Source: an uncultured Planctomycetaceae bacterium (lineage in GTDB: Bacteria; Planctomycetota; Planctomycetia; Planctomycetales; Planctomycetaceae). From it: 39,292 nt of DNA. The stretch lies in NCBI GenBank assembly GCA_903861195.1, contig CAIOTJ010000501.1, positions 1-39,292 on the forward strand. The letters are read 5' to 3'. Position numbers and translations under genes: made by a program. Numbering within the stretch: position 1 is the stretch's first letter; each line of letters opens with the position of its first letter. A model generated the notes under the pieces. That model ran no database searches, was not told where the DNA came from, and worked only from the letters and a program-made list of their open reading frames with translations. Below, in pieces: positions 16,010 through 24,031 of this stretch.

Positions 16010-16873
16010 TCACCGGCGACGTCGAGGCGGCTTGCTGGAGGGGTGTCTGGGAGGATGTTTGGCAGAGGGACGAGGACCGGTCGCAGGGGACTCGCCCGTG
16101 TCCCGTTCAAGTTGGTCGAGCGCCTGCAGCCGTCGATCGGCATCAAACGTCGGCGGAGGCAACTGCCGGGCCTGGGCGAGGGCCTCGTCCCAGCTCAACC
16201 CACCCCGGGCGACACCCCAACCACGAAAGATCGGCAGACCTTTCGAGTGGGCCATGATTTCCCGACGGGTCCGTCCCTGGGGAGAATCGTGCCAGGGACC
16301 AGGCTGTTCGTGCCAGTCGAAGAACGTCGGCACCACCCGGGAAATGTACTTCCAATAGCCGGGGTTGTCGGTCTGCAGCACCAGCCGTCCCCCTGGCACC
16401 AGTGCCCGGTGTGCCAGTGACAGGAACTCGGGCGTGATCAACCGCCGTCCCACGTCGCGGCGGTCGTAGAACGGCTGGGGATGGTAGCAGTGCAACTCGG
16501 TGACGGAACTTGGGAGGACATGCCGTTCGAGCAATTCGCGGCCACCAACCACCGCCAACCGGGCGTGAGTGAGCCCGCGCTGATTGGCCCGGCGAGTGGC
16601 ATAGCGAATCACCACCGGCAGGATATCAACCCCCAACACATTCCACTCGGGGTGATTGACCGCGAGGTGCAGTGTCGACCGCCCATTGCCACAGCCAATG
16701 TCGATCACAACCGGAGCCGATCGCCCGAACAGCTCATCCCAATTCCACAGCCCCTCCGGCAGCCGTTTGAGGGCCGTCCGGGCCCACAGCGACTCATCGA
16801 CCACCATCCCCGGAATGGGCACACCGAACTCTAGCTCGACGAGTCCAGGATGTGGAGTGGGGGCGGGAGGCAT
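16010..16873 (-). CDS. trmB: tRNA (guanine-N7-)-methyltransferase-like, divergent motif
   Basis: A 287-residue protein with a class I SAM-binding core: VIDIGCGNGRST (motif I), VLGVDILP (acidic end of strand 2), and GGRLVLQTDNPGYWKYI, which fits the TrmB C-terminal part. TrmB methylates guanine 46 of tRNA in the cytoplasm. The normally conserved FPDPW(PK) segment is replaced here by YHPQPFYD, so the aspartate of that motif is missing, although the following RRLITPEFL matches. The last 25 residues are a proline- and arginine-rich basic tail. ATG 16873 is preferred to an in-frame GTG at 16957. It is upstream of the Tat-protein gene on the same strand with a 113-bp gap. Confidence 0.75.
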   Translation of the reverse strand: MPPAPTPHPGLVELEFGVPIPGMVVDESLWARTALKRLPEGLWNWDELFGRSAPVVIDIGCGNGRSTLHLAVNHPEWNVLGVDILPVVIRYATRRANQRGLTHARLAVVGGRELLERHVLPSSVTELHCYHPQPFYDRRDVGRRLITPEFLSLAHRALVPGGRLVLQTDNPGYWKYISRVVPTFFDWHEQPGPWHDSPQGRTRREIMAHSKGLPIFRGWGVARGGLSWDEALAQARQLPPPTFDADRRLQALDQLERDTGESPATGPRPSAKHPPRHPSSKPPRRRR

Positions 16874-17404
16874 GAGTTGGGCGACGACAAGAGAAGGACG
16901 CGCTGAGTTCCCGAATGGTAACAAATCACCCACTAAAAAACCGCGCACGTGGTTCACTGCCCTCCGTGTTTCCGCGCTTTTGAACCACGTTTAAATGCAC
17001 CGACTCACTGCCGCGAACGATTCTGGTCCCTGCGACACTCCGGGTCCCAAACACCTTGAAGTTGAAGGTTTCTTCTTCCGACCAAAGACCTCAATCCAAA
17101 GATCCGGTTCGAAACGTCCACAATCATCGCCGGACTGGCCACAGCCTGCATTTGATGAATTCCGGTCGCTCTGCGCGAGTGCTTACTGAGCGGTTTGGAC
17201 TGACGGTCTCCAAGATCACCGCATCCCGCAATCTGCCCCTCGCCGGGGACAATGAATCCGTTTTAGGCTCCTCGAGATAAGCGGAAACCGCGAAACTGCA
17301 ACAATCTCTCCGCAGGCCCGTTCATTTGCATTATGCTGCATGCACTTGAAGTCTTTGCCACTCCCACTGGATCTGAACCCATCCTCGGCTGCCATCACTC
17401 CCCC
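16874..17404. other. 530-bp divergent intergenic region
   Basis: Lies between trmB (minus) and the lutB-like gene (plus). Short open frames here lack protein-like composition. It contains the 10-bp perfect inverted repeat listed at 16947-16990. No confident promoter pair was found for either gene. Confidence 0.45.
16947..16990 (-). repeat. Perfect 10-bp inverted repeat with T-tract on the minus strand
   Basis: ACGTGGTTCA at 16947-16956 and TGAACCACGT at 16981-16990, 24 bases apart. Read on the minus strand the hairpin is followed, after GCGCGG, by six T (16935-16940). It could be a terminator or attenuator upstream of trmB, or a protein-binding site. Confidence 0.5.
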
Positions 17405-18859
17405 ATGACCTCCAAATACGCCGTCGCCGCGCACAACGAGTTCATTGCCGCCTCGAATGAGGCGTTGCAGACGCCGAATTTGCAGTTGGCCCTCAGCCGG
17501 TTGGGAGAGACGCTGGCGGCGGGGAACAAGTCGGCGTTTGAGAAGCTGCCGGGGTCGTCTTTGCTGCGCGACAAGGCGCGGGCCATCAAGGATGAGACCC
17601 TGGCGCAACTCGACGTCCACCTGCAGATCCTCGAAGCGGCAGTGCGGGCGAAGGGGGGTCACGTGCACTACGCGGCCGATGCCGCCGATGCCAATGAGAT
17701 TGTTGAACGGATCGCGAAAGAACGGGGAATTCGCCGGGTCGTCAAATCGAAGTCGATGGTCACCGAGGAAATTCACCTCAACCACCACCTCGAACAGGCG
17801 GGCATCGAGGTGACCGAGACCGATTTTGGCGAGTTCATCATCCAGGTGGCGGGCGAACGCCCCTCGCACCTGGTTGGACCCGCCCTGCACAAGACCGCCG
17901 AGGAAATGGCGGTGGTGCTCAACGAACGGTTCGACCAGCAGCTCAGCAAAGAACCCCACGAAATGGCGCAGTTCGCGCGGGGCTATCTGCGGCAGAAATT
18001 CGCTCAGGCCGAAATGGGAGTGACGGGGGGGAACTTCCTCGTGGCCGAGACCGGCACCGTCGTCTTGATCTCGAATGAGGGGAACGCCCGGCTGACCACC
18101 AGTGTGCCCCGTGTCATGGTCTCGGTCGTGGGGATCGAAAAGGTTATTCCCCAACTCTCGGACCTGCCGATCTTTCTGAAGGTGCTCGCCAGAGCCGCGA
18201 CGGGCCAGAAGCTCTCGATCTACACCTCGATGATCACCGGCCCCCGCCGGGAGGGAGAGGGCGACGGGCCCGAGGAATTCCACCTGGTGCTGCTCGACAA
18301 CGGCCGCAGCCGCATTCTGGGCAGTCCCAGCCGGGAAAGCTTGTTCTGCATCCGCTGCGGCGCCTGCCTCAACATCTGCCCGGTTTACCGGAAAATCGGC
18401 GGTCACGCCTACGGCAGCAACTACTCTGGCCCGATCGGCGCGGTCATCTCTCCTCTCTACGACGGACTCAAGCAGACCTATCACCAACCGCACGCCAGCA
18501 GTCTCTGTGGAGCCTGTCAGGCGGCCTGCCCGGTCAAGATCCAGATCCCCGAGCTGTTGATCCGCAACCGCGAGGCCCAGCACGAAGAGAAGGTGGCCCC
18601 CGCCGGGGAAGAGCTGATCTACCGGCTGTGGAGCTGGGTGATGCGACGGCCCCGCCTCTACCGTTGGGCCGCCCGCGTGGGAGCGTGGACGATGGGGGCC
18701 CGCGCCCGCCAGGGCTGGGTCGCGAAACTTCCCGGCCCTCTCGCCGGCTGGACCGCCCACCGCGACTTTCCCGTCCCCGACGCCAAACCGTTCCGTGATC
18801 GCTGGGCGGCCCTGCAGCGGGAAGACATTCCCGTGACCCATCCCGTCACGAAACGCTAA
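17405..18859 (+). CDS. lutB: LutB-like iron-sulfur protein of lactate/quinone oxidation
   Basis: A 484-residue protein. The N-terminal LUD domain has MVTEEIHLN, TETDFGEFIIQ and GVTGGNFLVAETGTV. The C-terminal part carries two cluster-binding motifs, CIRCGACLNICP (C315, C318, C321, C325) and CGACQAACP (C368, C371, C375), typical of 4Fe-4S electron carriers. In characterised systems LutA, LutB and LutC together oxidise L-lactate to pyruvate at the cytoplasmic face of the membrane. Neither a lutA nor a lutC is on either side here, so partners must be elsewhere or this copy works with another dehydrogenase. ATG 17405 is chosen over an upstream in-frame ATG 17333 because family similarity starts with it. 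Confidence 0.88.
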   Translation: MTSKYAVAAHNEFIAASNEALQTPNLQLALSRLGETLAAGNKSAFEKLPGSSLLRDKARAIKDETLAQLDVHLQILEAAVRAKGGHVHYAADAADANEIVERIAKERGIRRVVKSKSMVTEEIHLNHHLEQAGIEVTETDFGEFIIQVAGERPSHLVGPALHKTAEEMAVVLNERFDQQLSKEPHEMAQFARGYLRQKFAQAEMGVTGGNFLVAETGTVVLISNEGNARLTTSVPRVMVSVVGIEKVIPQLSDLPIFLKVLARAATGQKLSIYTSMITGPRREGEGDGPEEFHLVLLDNGRSRILGSPSRESLFCIRCGACLNICPVYRKIGGHAYGSNYSGPIGAVISPLYDGLKQTYHQPHASSLCGACQAACPVKIQIPELLIRNREAQHEEKVAPAGEELIYRLWSWVMRRPRLYRWAARVGAWTMGARARQGWVAKLPGPLAGWTAHRDFPVPDAKPFRDRWAALQREDIPVTHPVTKR

Positions 18860-18912
18860 GCCCCACCAAAGGCCGTCATGTCCCCGGGGCGAATGACCCC
18901 GCCCGAAGGAAT

Positions 18913-18936
18913 CCTTCGAACGAAATCGTTCGGAGG
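18913..18936. terminator. Hairpin between convergent lutB and ABC operon ends
   Basis: CCTTCGAACG at 18913-18922 pairs with CGTTCGGAGG at 18927-18936 (10 pairs, one T-G) around AAAT. It sits 53 nt after the lutB stop and 59 nt after the substrate-binding protein gene end. No T-tract, so a bidirectional terminator is likely but not certain. Confidence 0.5.
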
Positions 18937-18994
18937 CGGGAGATAGTGGACAACACCGCGTCCGTCAGCTCGCGCCGCGGCAATTCCCAATCGC

Positions 18995-20023
18995 TCAGAA
19001 GCTGAACTGGTCGATGTTGTCGGCATCGAAGACAAAGGGGGGACCCAAAATCACCTCGTCGCTGGTGATGCGAATTTCTTTCAACCGGCCGAAGTCGCGG
19101 GTGCCCGGGTCGAGTTGCTGGTCGGCCAGCGCCTTCGCGGCGTGGATCGTCAGATAACCGAGATCCTTGGGGCTCCACAGCACGAATCTGGGAATCGTAC
19201 CATCCTTCACATAACCCTTCACGGTCGAGGGAAGACTGAGCCCGGTCACAAACACCTTGCCGGTTTTTCCCGCCTGCTTCACTGCCTCGGCGACTCCCGG
19301 GAGAGCGACTGACGTGATGCCCCATACCCCGGCCAACTCGGGCTCGGCCGTCAACAGATCGAGTGTCATCTGGCGGGCGCGGTTCTGATTTTCGTCGGGA
19401 ACAAGAGTTTCCAGCAGTTCGATTTGCGGATACTTCTCCTTCAGATGAGCCCGCATCGCCTGCATCCAGGCGTTCTGGTTTGGCGAGGTCGCCGAGCCAG
19501 TGACGATGACCGTCTTCCCCTTGCCCCCAATCGCGTCGGCCATCAAATCGACCAACCGGCTGCCGACGTCGGCCACTGGGCACTGGTTGACGAAGACCTG
19601 CCGGCCGCTGCTGGTGGGGTTGGCGTCGGCATCCCAGGTCAGGACGACGATCCCGGCGTCGCGGGCCCGCTTGAGGGCGGGGGCAATCACTTCGGGATCG
19701 TTGGGAGAGACCGCGATCGCGTCATAGCCGAGGGCGATCCATTCGTCGATCATCTGCACCTGAAGTTCGACCTTGTCAGTCGAGGGACCATCGTAGGTGA
19801 GGTCGATTCCCAGTTCGCTGGCGGCTTCCTGGGCTCCTTTCTGGCACTCATTGAAGTAGTCGATGCCAACCAGCTTGGGCAGCATGCCGACTTTCAGCCG
19901 CTTCCCGGCTGGCCGATCCGCCCCGGATCCGCTCGGCGCAGGGGCCGGGGTTTCGGAACCCGTGGTGCAGCCGACCACGAGGGCGCACAACAACAGGGCA
20001 ATAATGGGCAGGCGACGGATCAT
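18995..20023 (-). CDS. Sugar ABC transporter substrate-binding lipoprotein (RhaS/LsrB-like)
   Basis: A 342-residue lipoprotein: the signal MIRRLPIIALLLCALVVGC puts the lipidated cysteine at 19, followed by a Pro/Ser/Gly linker. The mature protein is a periplasmic binding protein of the sugar type: KVGMLPKLVGIDYFNECQKG, IAVSPNDPEVIAPALKRA, VVLTWDADANP, then VFVTGLSLPSTVKGYVKDG near the end. The VLTWDAD segment is shared with rhamnose-binding RhaS and autoinducer-2-binding LsrB. It captures the sugar outside the cytoplasmic membrane and delivers it to the two permease domains upstream. The ATG overlaps the permease stop (ATGA). It is the last gene of the three-gene operon, although such proteins are often encoded first. 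Confidence 0.9.
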   Translation of the reverse strand: MIRRLPIIALLLCALVVGCTTGSETPAPAPSGSGADRPAGKRLKVGMLPKLVGIDYFNECQKGAQEAASELGIDLTYDGPSTDKVELQVQMIDEWIALGYDAIAVSPNDPEVIAPALKRARDAGIVVLTWDADANPTSSGRQVFVNQCPVADVGSRLVDLMADAIGGKGKTVIVTGSATSPNQNAWMQAMRAHLKEKYPQIELLETLVPDENQNRARQMTLDLLTAEPELAGVWGITSVALPGVAEAVKQAGKTGKVFVTGLSLPSTVKGYVKDGTIPRFVLWSPKDLGYLTIHAAKALADQQLDPGTRDFGRLKEIRITSDEVILGPPFVFDADNIDQFSF

Positions 20024-21006
20024 GTCGAGTCTCTCTGTCGGGGAGCGAGGCGTTCGTTCAACAGGGCCACCACAATCACCAGCAGCCCGATGAGAATCAA
20101 GCGAGCATTCGCATTGAGGGGAATTGTCCAACCCAGTCCCGGGAGCGTCAGGGTTTGATTTCCCCACAAACGGAGGCCGATTTCGAGATGCGCGAGAATC
20201 CCCAGCCCCAGCAGGGTGCGGGCGATACTTCCCCAGCCCCCCGTCACGCGAGTTCCTCCCAGGACCACGCAGGCGATGACCTGCAATTCGAGTCCCTGGC
20301 CGGCATCCGCGACGGCGGCCCCCCGGCGGGCGGTAAACCAGAGAGCCACGAGGCCCGCCAGGAAGCCATTCAAGGCGTACAGAGCTCGTTCAACCTGCGG
20401 CACGGGAACCCCGGCGAACTCGGCTGACTTGCGCTGGTCTCCCAGCGAGAAGAGATAGCGGCCGAAGCGCGTCGCATGGACCAGCACCGCGAGGGTGGCG
20501 GCCGCCGTCATCAGCAGCACGACCTGGCTGGGAAGCCCGGCGAAACTGCCATTGCCCAAGGCGAGAAACGCCGGGGGAAAGCCCGTGATCCGACTCTGTT
20601 CGAGCAGGGCCATGGCCAGTCCAGAGTAGAGGGCCATCGACGCCAGCGTGGTCACGAGGGGGGACATTCCCCAACTGATCGCCAGACCGTTGAGTCCCCC
20701 CGCGACCGTGCCTGTCAAGACGGCCGCACTGGCGGCTACCCCCAGCGGCAGACCGGTGACCTGCCAGAGATAGCCGAGCACCGCTCCCGACAGGGTGACC
20801 ATCGACCCGACGGAGAGATCGATCCCTCCGGAGAGAATGACGGCGGTCATGCCGAGCGCCAAAACCCCAATTTCGGCCCAGGGACGCCACAGGGGGAGGA
20901 GGCTGGAGATCTTCGGCAGGCGCGCCAAGACCATCCACATGGCGAAGGCCAGGAGCAGCCACGGGAACGCTTCCCGCGCGACGCGGCGCAGCAGAGCGAC
21001 GTTCAT
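20020..21006 (-). CDS. Sugar ABC transporter permease (RbsC/RhaQ-like)
   Basis: A 328-residue protein with eight or more hydrophobic segments in the BPD_transp_2 pattern. The diagnostic GGIDLSVGSMVTLSG, TRFGRYLFSLGDQRKSAEFAGV (coupling loop, about 195-216) and VVLGGTRVTGGWGS are all present. It forms the membrane channel together with the permease domain of the upstream fusion protein, since these importers need two such halves. The start overlaps the stop of the fusion gene by ATGA and its own stop overlaps the binding-protein start, which supports tight translational coupling and fixed stoichiometry. Confidence 0.92.
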   Translation of the reverse strand: MNVALLRRVAREAFPWLLLAFAMWMVLARLPKISSLLPLWRPWAEIGVLALGMTAVILSGGIDLSVGSMVTLSGAVLGYLWQVTGLPLGVAASAAVLTGTVAGGLNGLAISWGMSPLVTTLASMALYSGLAMALLEQSRITGFPPAFLALGNGSFAGLPSQVVLLMTAAATLAVLVHATRFGRYLFSLGDQRKSAEFAGVPVPQVERALYALNGFLAGLVALWFTARRGAAVADAGQGLELQVIACVVLGGTRVTGGWGSIARTLLGLGILAHLEIGLRLWGNQTLTLPGLGWTIPLNANARLILIGLLVIVVALLNERLAPRQRDST

Positions 21007-23501
21007 GGCGTCTCCTGCCGAGCGAGCCGTTCCCAGACCATCGCCCCGACCAGCAAAGCCCCCAATACGAGGTCGTACCGGAACTGCGAGACCCCCCACA
21101 GGACGAGCCCATTTTGCAGCATCGCCAACAACAGCGCCCCCAGCACGGCTCCCCAGGGGGTGCCCCGCCCCCCGGCGACGGCGGTCCCCCCAAGTACGGC
21201 GGCGGTGATCGCCCGCAATTCGTAACCGGCTCCCATGACGGTCTGCATGGAGCCATTTTGGGCCAGTTCGAGCAACCCGGCAAGGGCCGCACACAGCCCC
21301 CCCAGGCCAAATGCCGTCAGCCAGGTTCGCGTGCGCGAAATTCCCGCCAGTCGGGCGGCGCGGGGATTCGACCCCCAGGCGTAGAGCCAGCGTCCGGAAA
21401 CCGTCCCGGTGAGAAACAGGCTCATGCCGAGCAGTGACAGGGCCAGCCACCAGGCCCCGGCGGGAAAGAACAGCCAGCGGGCGGTCACTCCCTGGCGGAA
21501 GGGCTCGGGCAGTTGCCCCACCACGTTGCCCCCAGTCAATTGCAACAGCAGGCCGCGAAACACCGTGAGAGTCCCCAGAGTCACCACGATTGGCTGAATG
21601 CGGCCCCAGAGCGCGGCCCCCGCGTTGAACAGACCACCGGCCACCCCCACGAGCAGCCCCACGCCCAGGGCCAGCGCGATGCGCCCGGGGGAACCGTTGC
21701 TGGCGGACAGGATCAACCCGGCCGCGGCGGCCGACAGAGCCAGCAGCGAACCCACGGAGATATCGATGCCGCGGACCAGCATTACAATTGAAGCCCCCAT
21801 GGCCAACAGCCCGCTGACACTGATTTTTTCGAGCAGTCCCAACAGGTTTTCGGCGGTGGTGAAACGTCCACGAGTGGTGGTGGCCAGCAGCAGGAACAGC
21901 GACGCCAGGGTGCCCAACAATGGCAGCAGGCCCCCCAGACGCGAATTGCGGGGCACCACTCGCGAGACCGCCGCGACCTTCCCGTCTTCGACCGGCAAGG
22001 CGGCCTGGGCCAACTCCTCGGCGTTGGTCAGCCGGGTTTCAAAAGTTCCCGCGAGTGCTCCCTCGCGGAAGACGAGAATTCGGTCCGAGTACTGGAGCAC
22101 TTCGGGAAGGTCCGAGCTGATGAGCACCACCCCCTGTCCAGCGCGGGTCGACTCGCGAATCCAATCGTGGATCTGCTGCCGGGCAGCCACATCGACACCC
22201 CGGGTGGGTTCATCGAGCAGCAACACCCGGGGATCGGCGAGACTGCAGCGGCCGAGCATCACCTTCTGCTGGTTCCCCCCCGAGAGTTCGCGAATCGGCT
22301 GTTCGACCGACTGCCGACGCACGTGCAGCCGATCGCAGAGCTCGCGCGTCTCATGGCGTTCGCGGCGGCGTGCGATCAATTGGTGACTGATCCAGCGCGA
22401 GAGGGCGGAAATCCCCAGATTGTGGCGAATCGACTGCGACGGAAAGATTCCCTGCCGCAACCGGTCTTCGGGCAAATAGGCCAGCCCCTCCCGAATCGCC
22501 TGCGCGGGGTTTCGCGGACGGTAGGGAACATCGCCCAGCGTCAATCGACCTGCGGAGAGAGGGCGCAGCCCGACCAGCGACTGGGCCCATTCGCTGCGCC
22601 CCGCGCCGACCAGTCCGTACACCCCCAGCACTTCTCCCGCGCGAACGCTGAATGAGATCTGGCGAAATCGTCCGCCGGCATCCGCGAGCCCGGTGCCACG
22701 CAGCACGATCGGGCACTCGTTGGAACGGGTCCCGCGGGGGAGGAACTGGGTCTCGCGCCCCACCATGCGTGAGATCATCTCGCCGCGGGAGAGTTCGCCC
22801 GCCGCTCCGGACCAGACCACCCGACCATCGCGCAGAATGGTCACTCGCGTGGCGAGCCGTTCGATCTCTTCCAGGCGGTGCGAAATGTAGATGAGCCCGG
22901 TTCCCGCGCGCTGGCGTTCGGCAATCCGGGCGAAGAGCCACTCACTCTCGCGGGCCGAGAGGGAGCTGGTCGGTTCATCGAGCAGCAGAATTCTCGGCTC
23001 CAGCGACAGTGCCGTCGCCAACTGCACCATCTGCCGTTGAGCCATGGAAAGTTCACCCGCGGGCTGCCGGGGGTCGAGCGGTTCTCCCAACTGGGAGACC
23101 ACCTGTCTGGCGTGGGCCCAGATCCGCGGCCAATCCACGATTCCGGCCTGGGCGGGCAACCCACGAGAGAGGGCGATACTTTCAGCCAGCGAGAGATCTT
23201 CGAAGACGTCGGGTTCCTGATGACAGATGGCGATGCCCAGACGGCGGGCGGTCTGCGGGTCGCTTAGGCGGACACCGATCCCGTCGATGGAGATCGTTCC
23301 TTCGTCGGGAGTCAACACGCCGGCAATCAGGTTCAGCAGGGTGCTCTTTCCCGCGCCGTTTTCCCCCACGATGGCATGCACTTCCCCCGGATGGACCGCG
23401 AGGTCGATGTGCTGTAGCGCGGGAATACCGGCGAACTGCCGGGTGACCCGGATGAACTGCAACAGGGGGACAGACTCCACCGCCACGGGGACCTCGTACA
23501 C
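21003..23501 (-). CDS. Fused sugar ABC transporter: double ATPase plus permease (RhaT-RhaP-like)
   Basis: An 832-residue fusion. Residues about 13-240 are ATPase domain 1: Walker A GENGAGKST (46-54), signature LSMAQRQ and LLLDEPTSSLS. Residues about 260-500 are ATPase domain 2, with the degenerate Walker A GLVGAGRSE usual for RbsA/AraG types, LSGGNQQK and LLLDEPTRGVDV. From about 515 a permease domain of eight or so membrane segments follows, with RGIDISVGSLLALSA and AVLGGTAVAGGRGT. Ordinary systems encode these as two proteins. Energises import of a pentose or deoxyhexose-like sugar. The GTG start at 23501 is the only start codon after the upstream in-frame stop near 23541 that keeps the whole first domain; no good Shine-Dalgarno is visible. 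Confidence 0.9.
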   Translation of the reverse strand: MYEVPVAVESVPLLQFIRVTRQFAGIPALQHIDLAVHPGEVHAIVGENGAGKSTLLNLIAGVLTPDEGTISIDGIGVRLSDPQTARRLGIAICHQEPDVFEDLSLAESIALSRGLPAQAGIVDWPRIWAHARQVVSQLGEPLDPRQPAGELSMAQRQMVQLATALSLEPRILLLDEPTSSLSARESEWLFARIAERQRAGTGLIYISHRLEEIERLATRVTILRDGRVVWSGAAGELSRGEMISRMVGRETQFLPRGTRSNECPIVLRGTGLADAGGRFRQISFSVRAGEVLGVYGLVGAGRSEWAQSLVGLRPLSAGRLTLGDVPYRPRNPAQAIREGLAYLPEDRLRQGIFPSQSIRHNLGISALSRWISHQLIARRRERHETRELCDRLHVRRQSVEQPIRELSGGNQQKVMLGRCSLADPRVLLLDEPTRGVDVAARQQIHDWIRESTRAGQGVVLISSDLPEVLQYSDRILVFREGALAGTFETRLTNAEELAQAALPVEDGKVAAVSRVVPRNSRLGGLLPLLGTLASLFLLLATTTRGRFTTAENLLGLLEKISVSGLLAMGASIVMLVRGIDISVGSLLALSAAAAGLILSASNGSPGRIALALGVGLLVGVAGGLFNAGAALWGRIQPIVVTLGTLTVFRGLLLQLTGGNVVGQLPEPFRQGVTARWLFFPAGAWWLALSLLGMSLFLTGTVSGRWLYAWGSNPRAARLAGISRTRTWLTAFGLGGLCAALAGLLELAQNGSMQTVMGAGYELRAITAAVLGGTAVAGGRGTPWGAVLGALLLAMLQNGLVLWGVSQFRYDLVLGALLVGAMVWERLARQETP

Positions 23502-23582
23502 CGTGATGCCGAACTGGACAAAGGCGTGATCGTAACCGTCTCAGGAAGGATTTGGCAGCGATTTCGCAGCTGGTCGCACCTT

Positions 23583-23602
23583 GACTTGCCGGGGCGCAAG
23601 TC
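23583..23602. promoter_or_regulatory. Palindrome, possible operator of the ABC operon
   Basis: GACTTGC at 23583-23589 and GCAAGTC at 23596-23602 with a 6-bp spacer, 20 bp in all and perfectly symmetrical in the arms. It lies about 80 bp upstream of the GTG of the fused transporter gene, the size and place expected for a LacI- or GntR-type operator. No regulator gene is in the window. Confidence 0.4.
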
Positions 23603-23883
23603 CTTCCTCCGGTATCTCCCGGCAACAGTCGCACAGCAGTCCGGTTCAATCGAGGAAGACGCCCTGGCCAGACGGGCGTTCCGAGAATGGATCCTCCCCC
23701 AATTGTGTGGGATCTGCCGAGAACAACGGGAACATCAATCGAGACGATAGTGACTGCCAGACCAACGAGGGGAAATGTGCCGGGGCGGGACAGGTGGTCG
23801 TGCGCGACAAATATCCTCCGCACCGAACGGCATTTTCGGCGTTTCAGGCGGTCTTGGACGGGGCCGCCCGAATCGTGCAGGTT

Positions 23884-23912
23884 CCAGATCCGATACATCG
23901 GAACGGATCTGG
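23884..23912. repeat. 8-bp perfect inverted repeat
   Basis: CCAGATCC at 23884-23891 and GGATCTGG at 23905-23912, 13-nt spacer containing a smaller CGAT/ATCG symmetry. A second GGGG/CCCC hairpin follows at 23911-23923. Located about 120 bp upstream of the secreted-protein start. Confidence 0.45.
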
Positions 23913-24031
23913 GGAGGAACCCCCTGTGATCAGCCCACCAGCGGCGGCATGCGCGGCGCCATGGGCTAGGCTGAATCGACGGGGAACACGCCACCTGTGT
24001 GATTCACCCCGTGACCCCGGGAGTCTTCATC

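Larger units (their letters stand above)
23502..24031. other. 530-bp divergent intergenic region with two hairpins
   Basis: Between the ABC operon (minus) and the secreted-protein gene (plus). Long frames crossing it on both strands have no recognisable domains and are arginine-rich shadows. Two inverted repeats listed separately (23583-23602 and 23884-23912) are the only structure seen; one or both may be regulatory sites for the transport operon or for the plus-strand gene. Confidence 0.45.

Noticed and set aside
17216-18841. 541-residue minus-strand frame opposite lutB
   Set aside because: High GC shadow; LutB on the plus strand has both Fe-S cysteine motifs in order.
18876-19583. 235-residue minus-strand frame
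   Set aside because: Overlaps the substrate-binding protein in another frame and is arginine- and glycine-rich; a shadow.
23182-23994. 270-residue minus-strand frame crossing the transporter start and the intergenic region
   Set aside because: Overlaps the ATPase domain in another frame and has no domain-like pattern in its upstream half.
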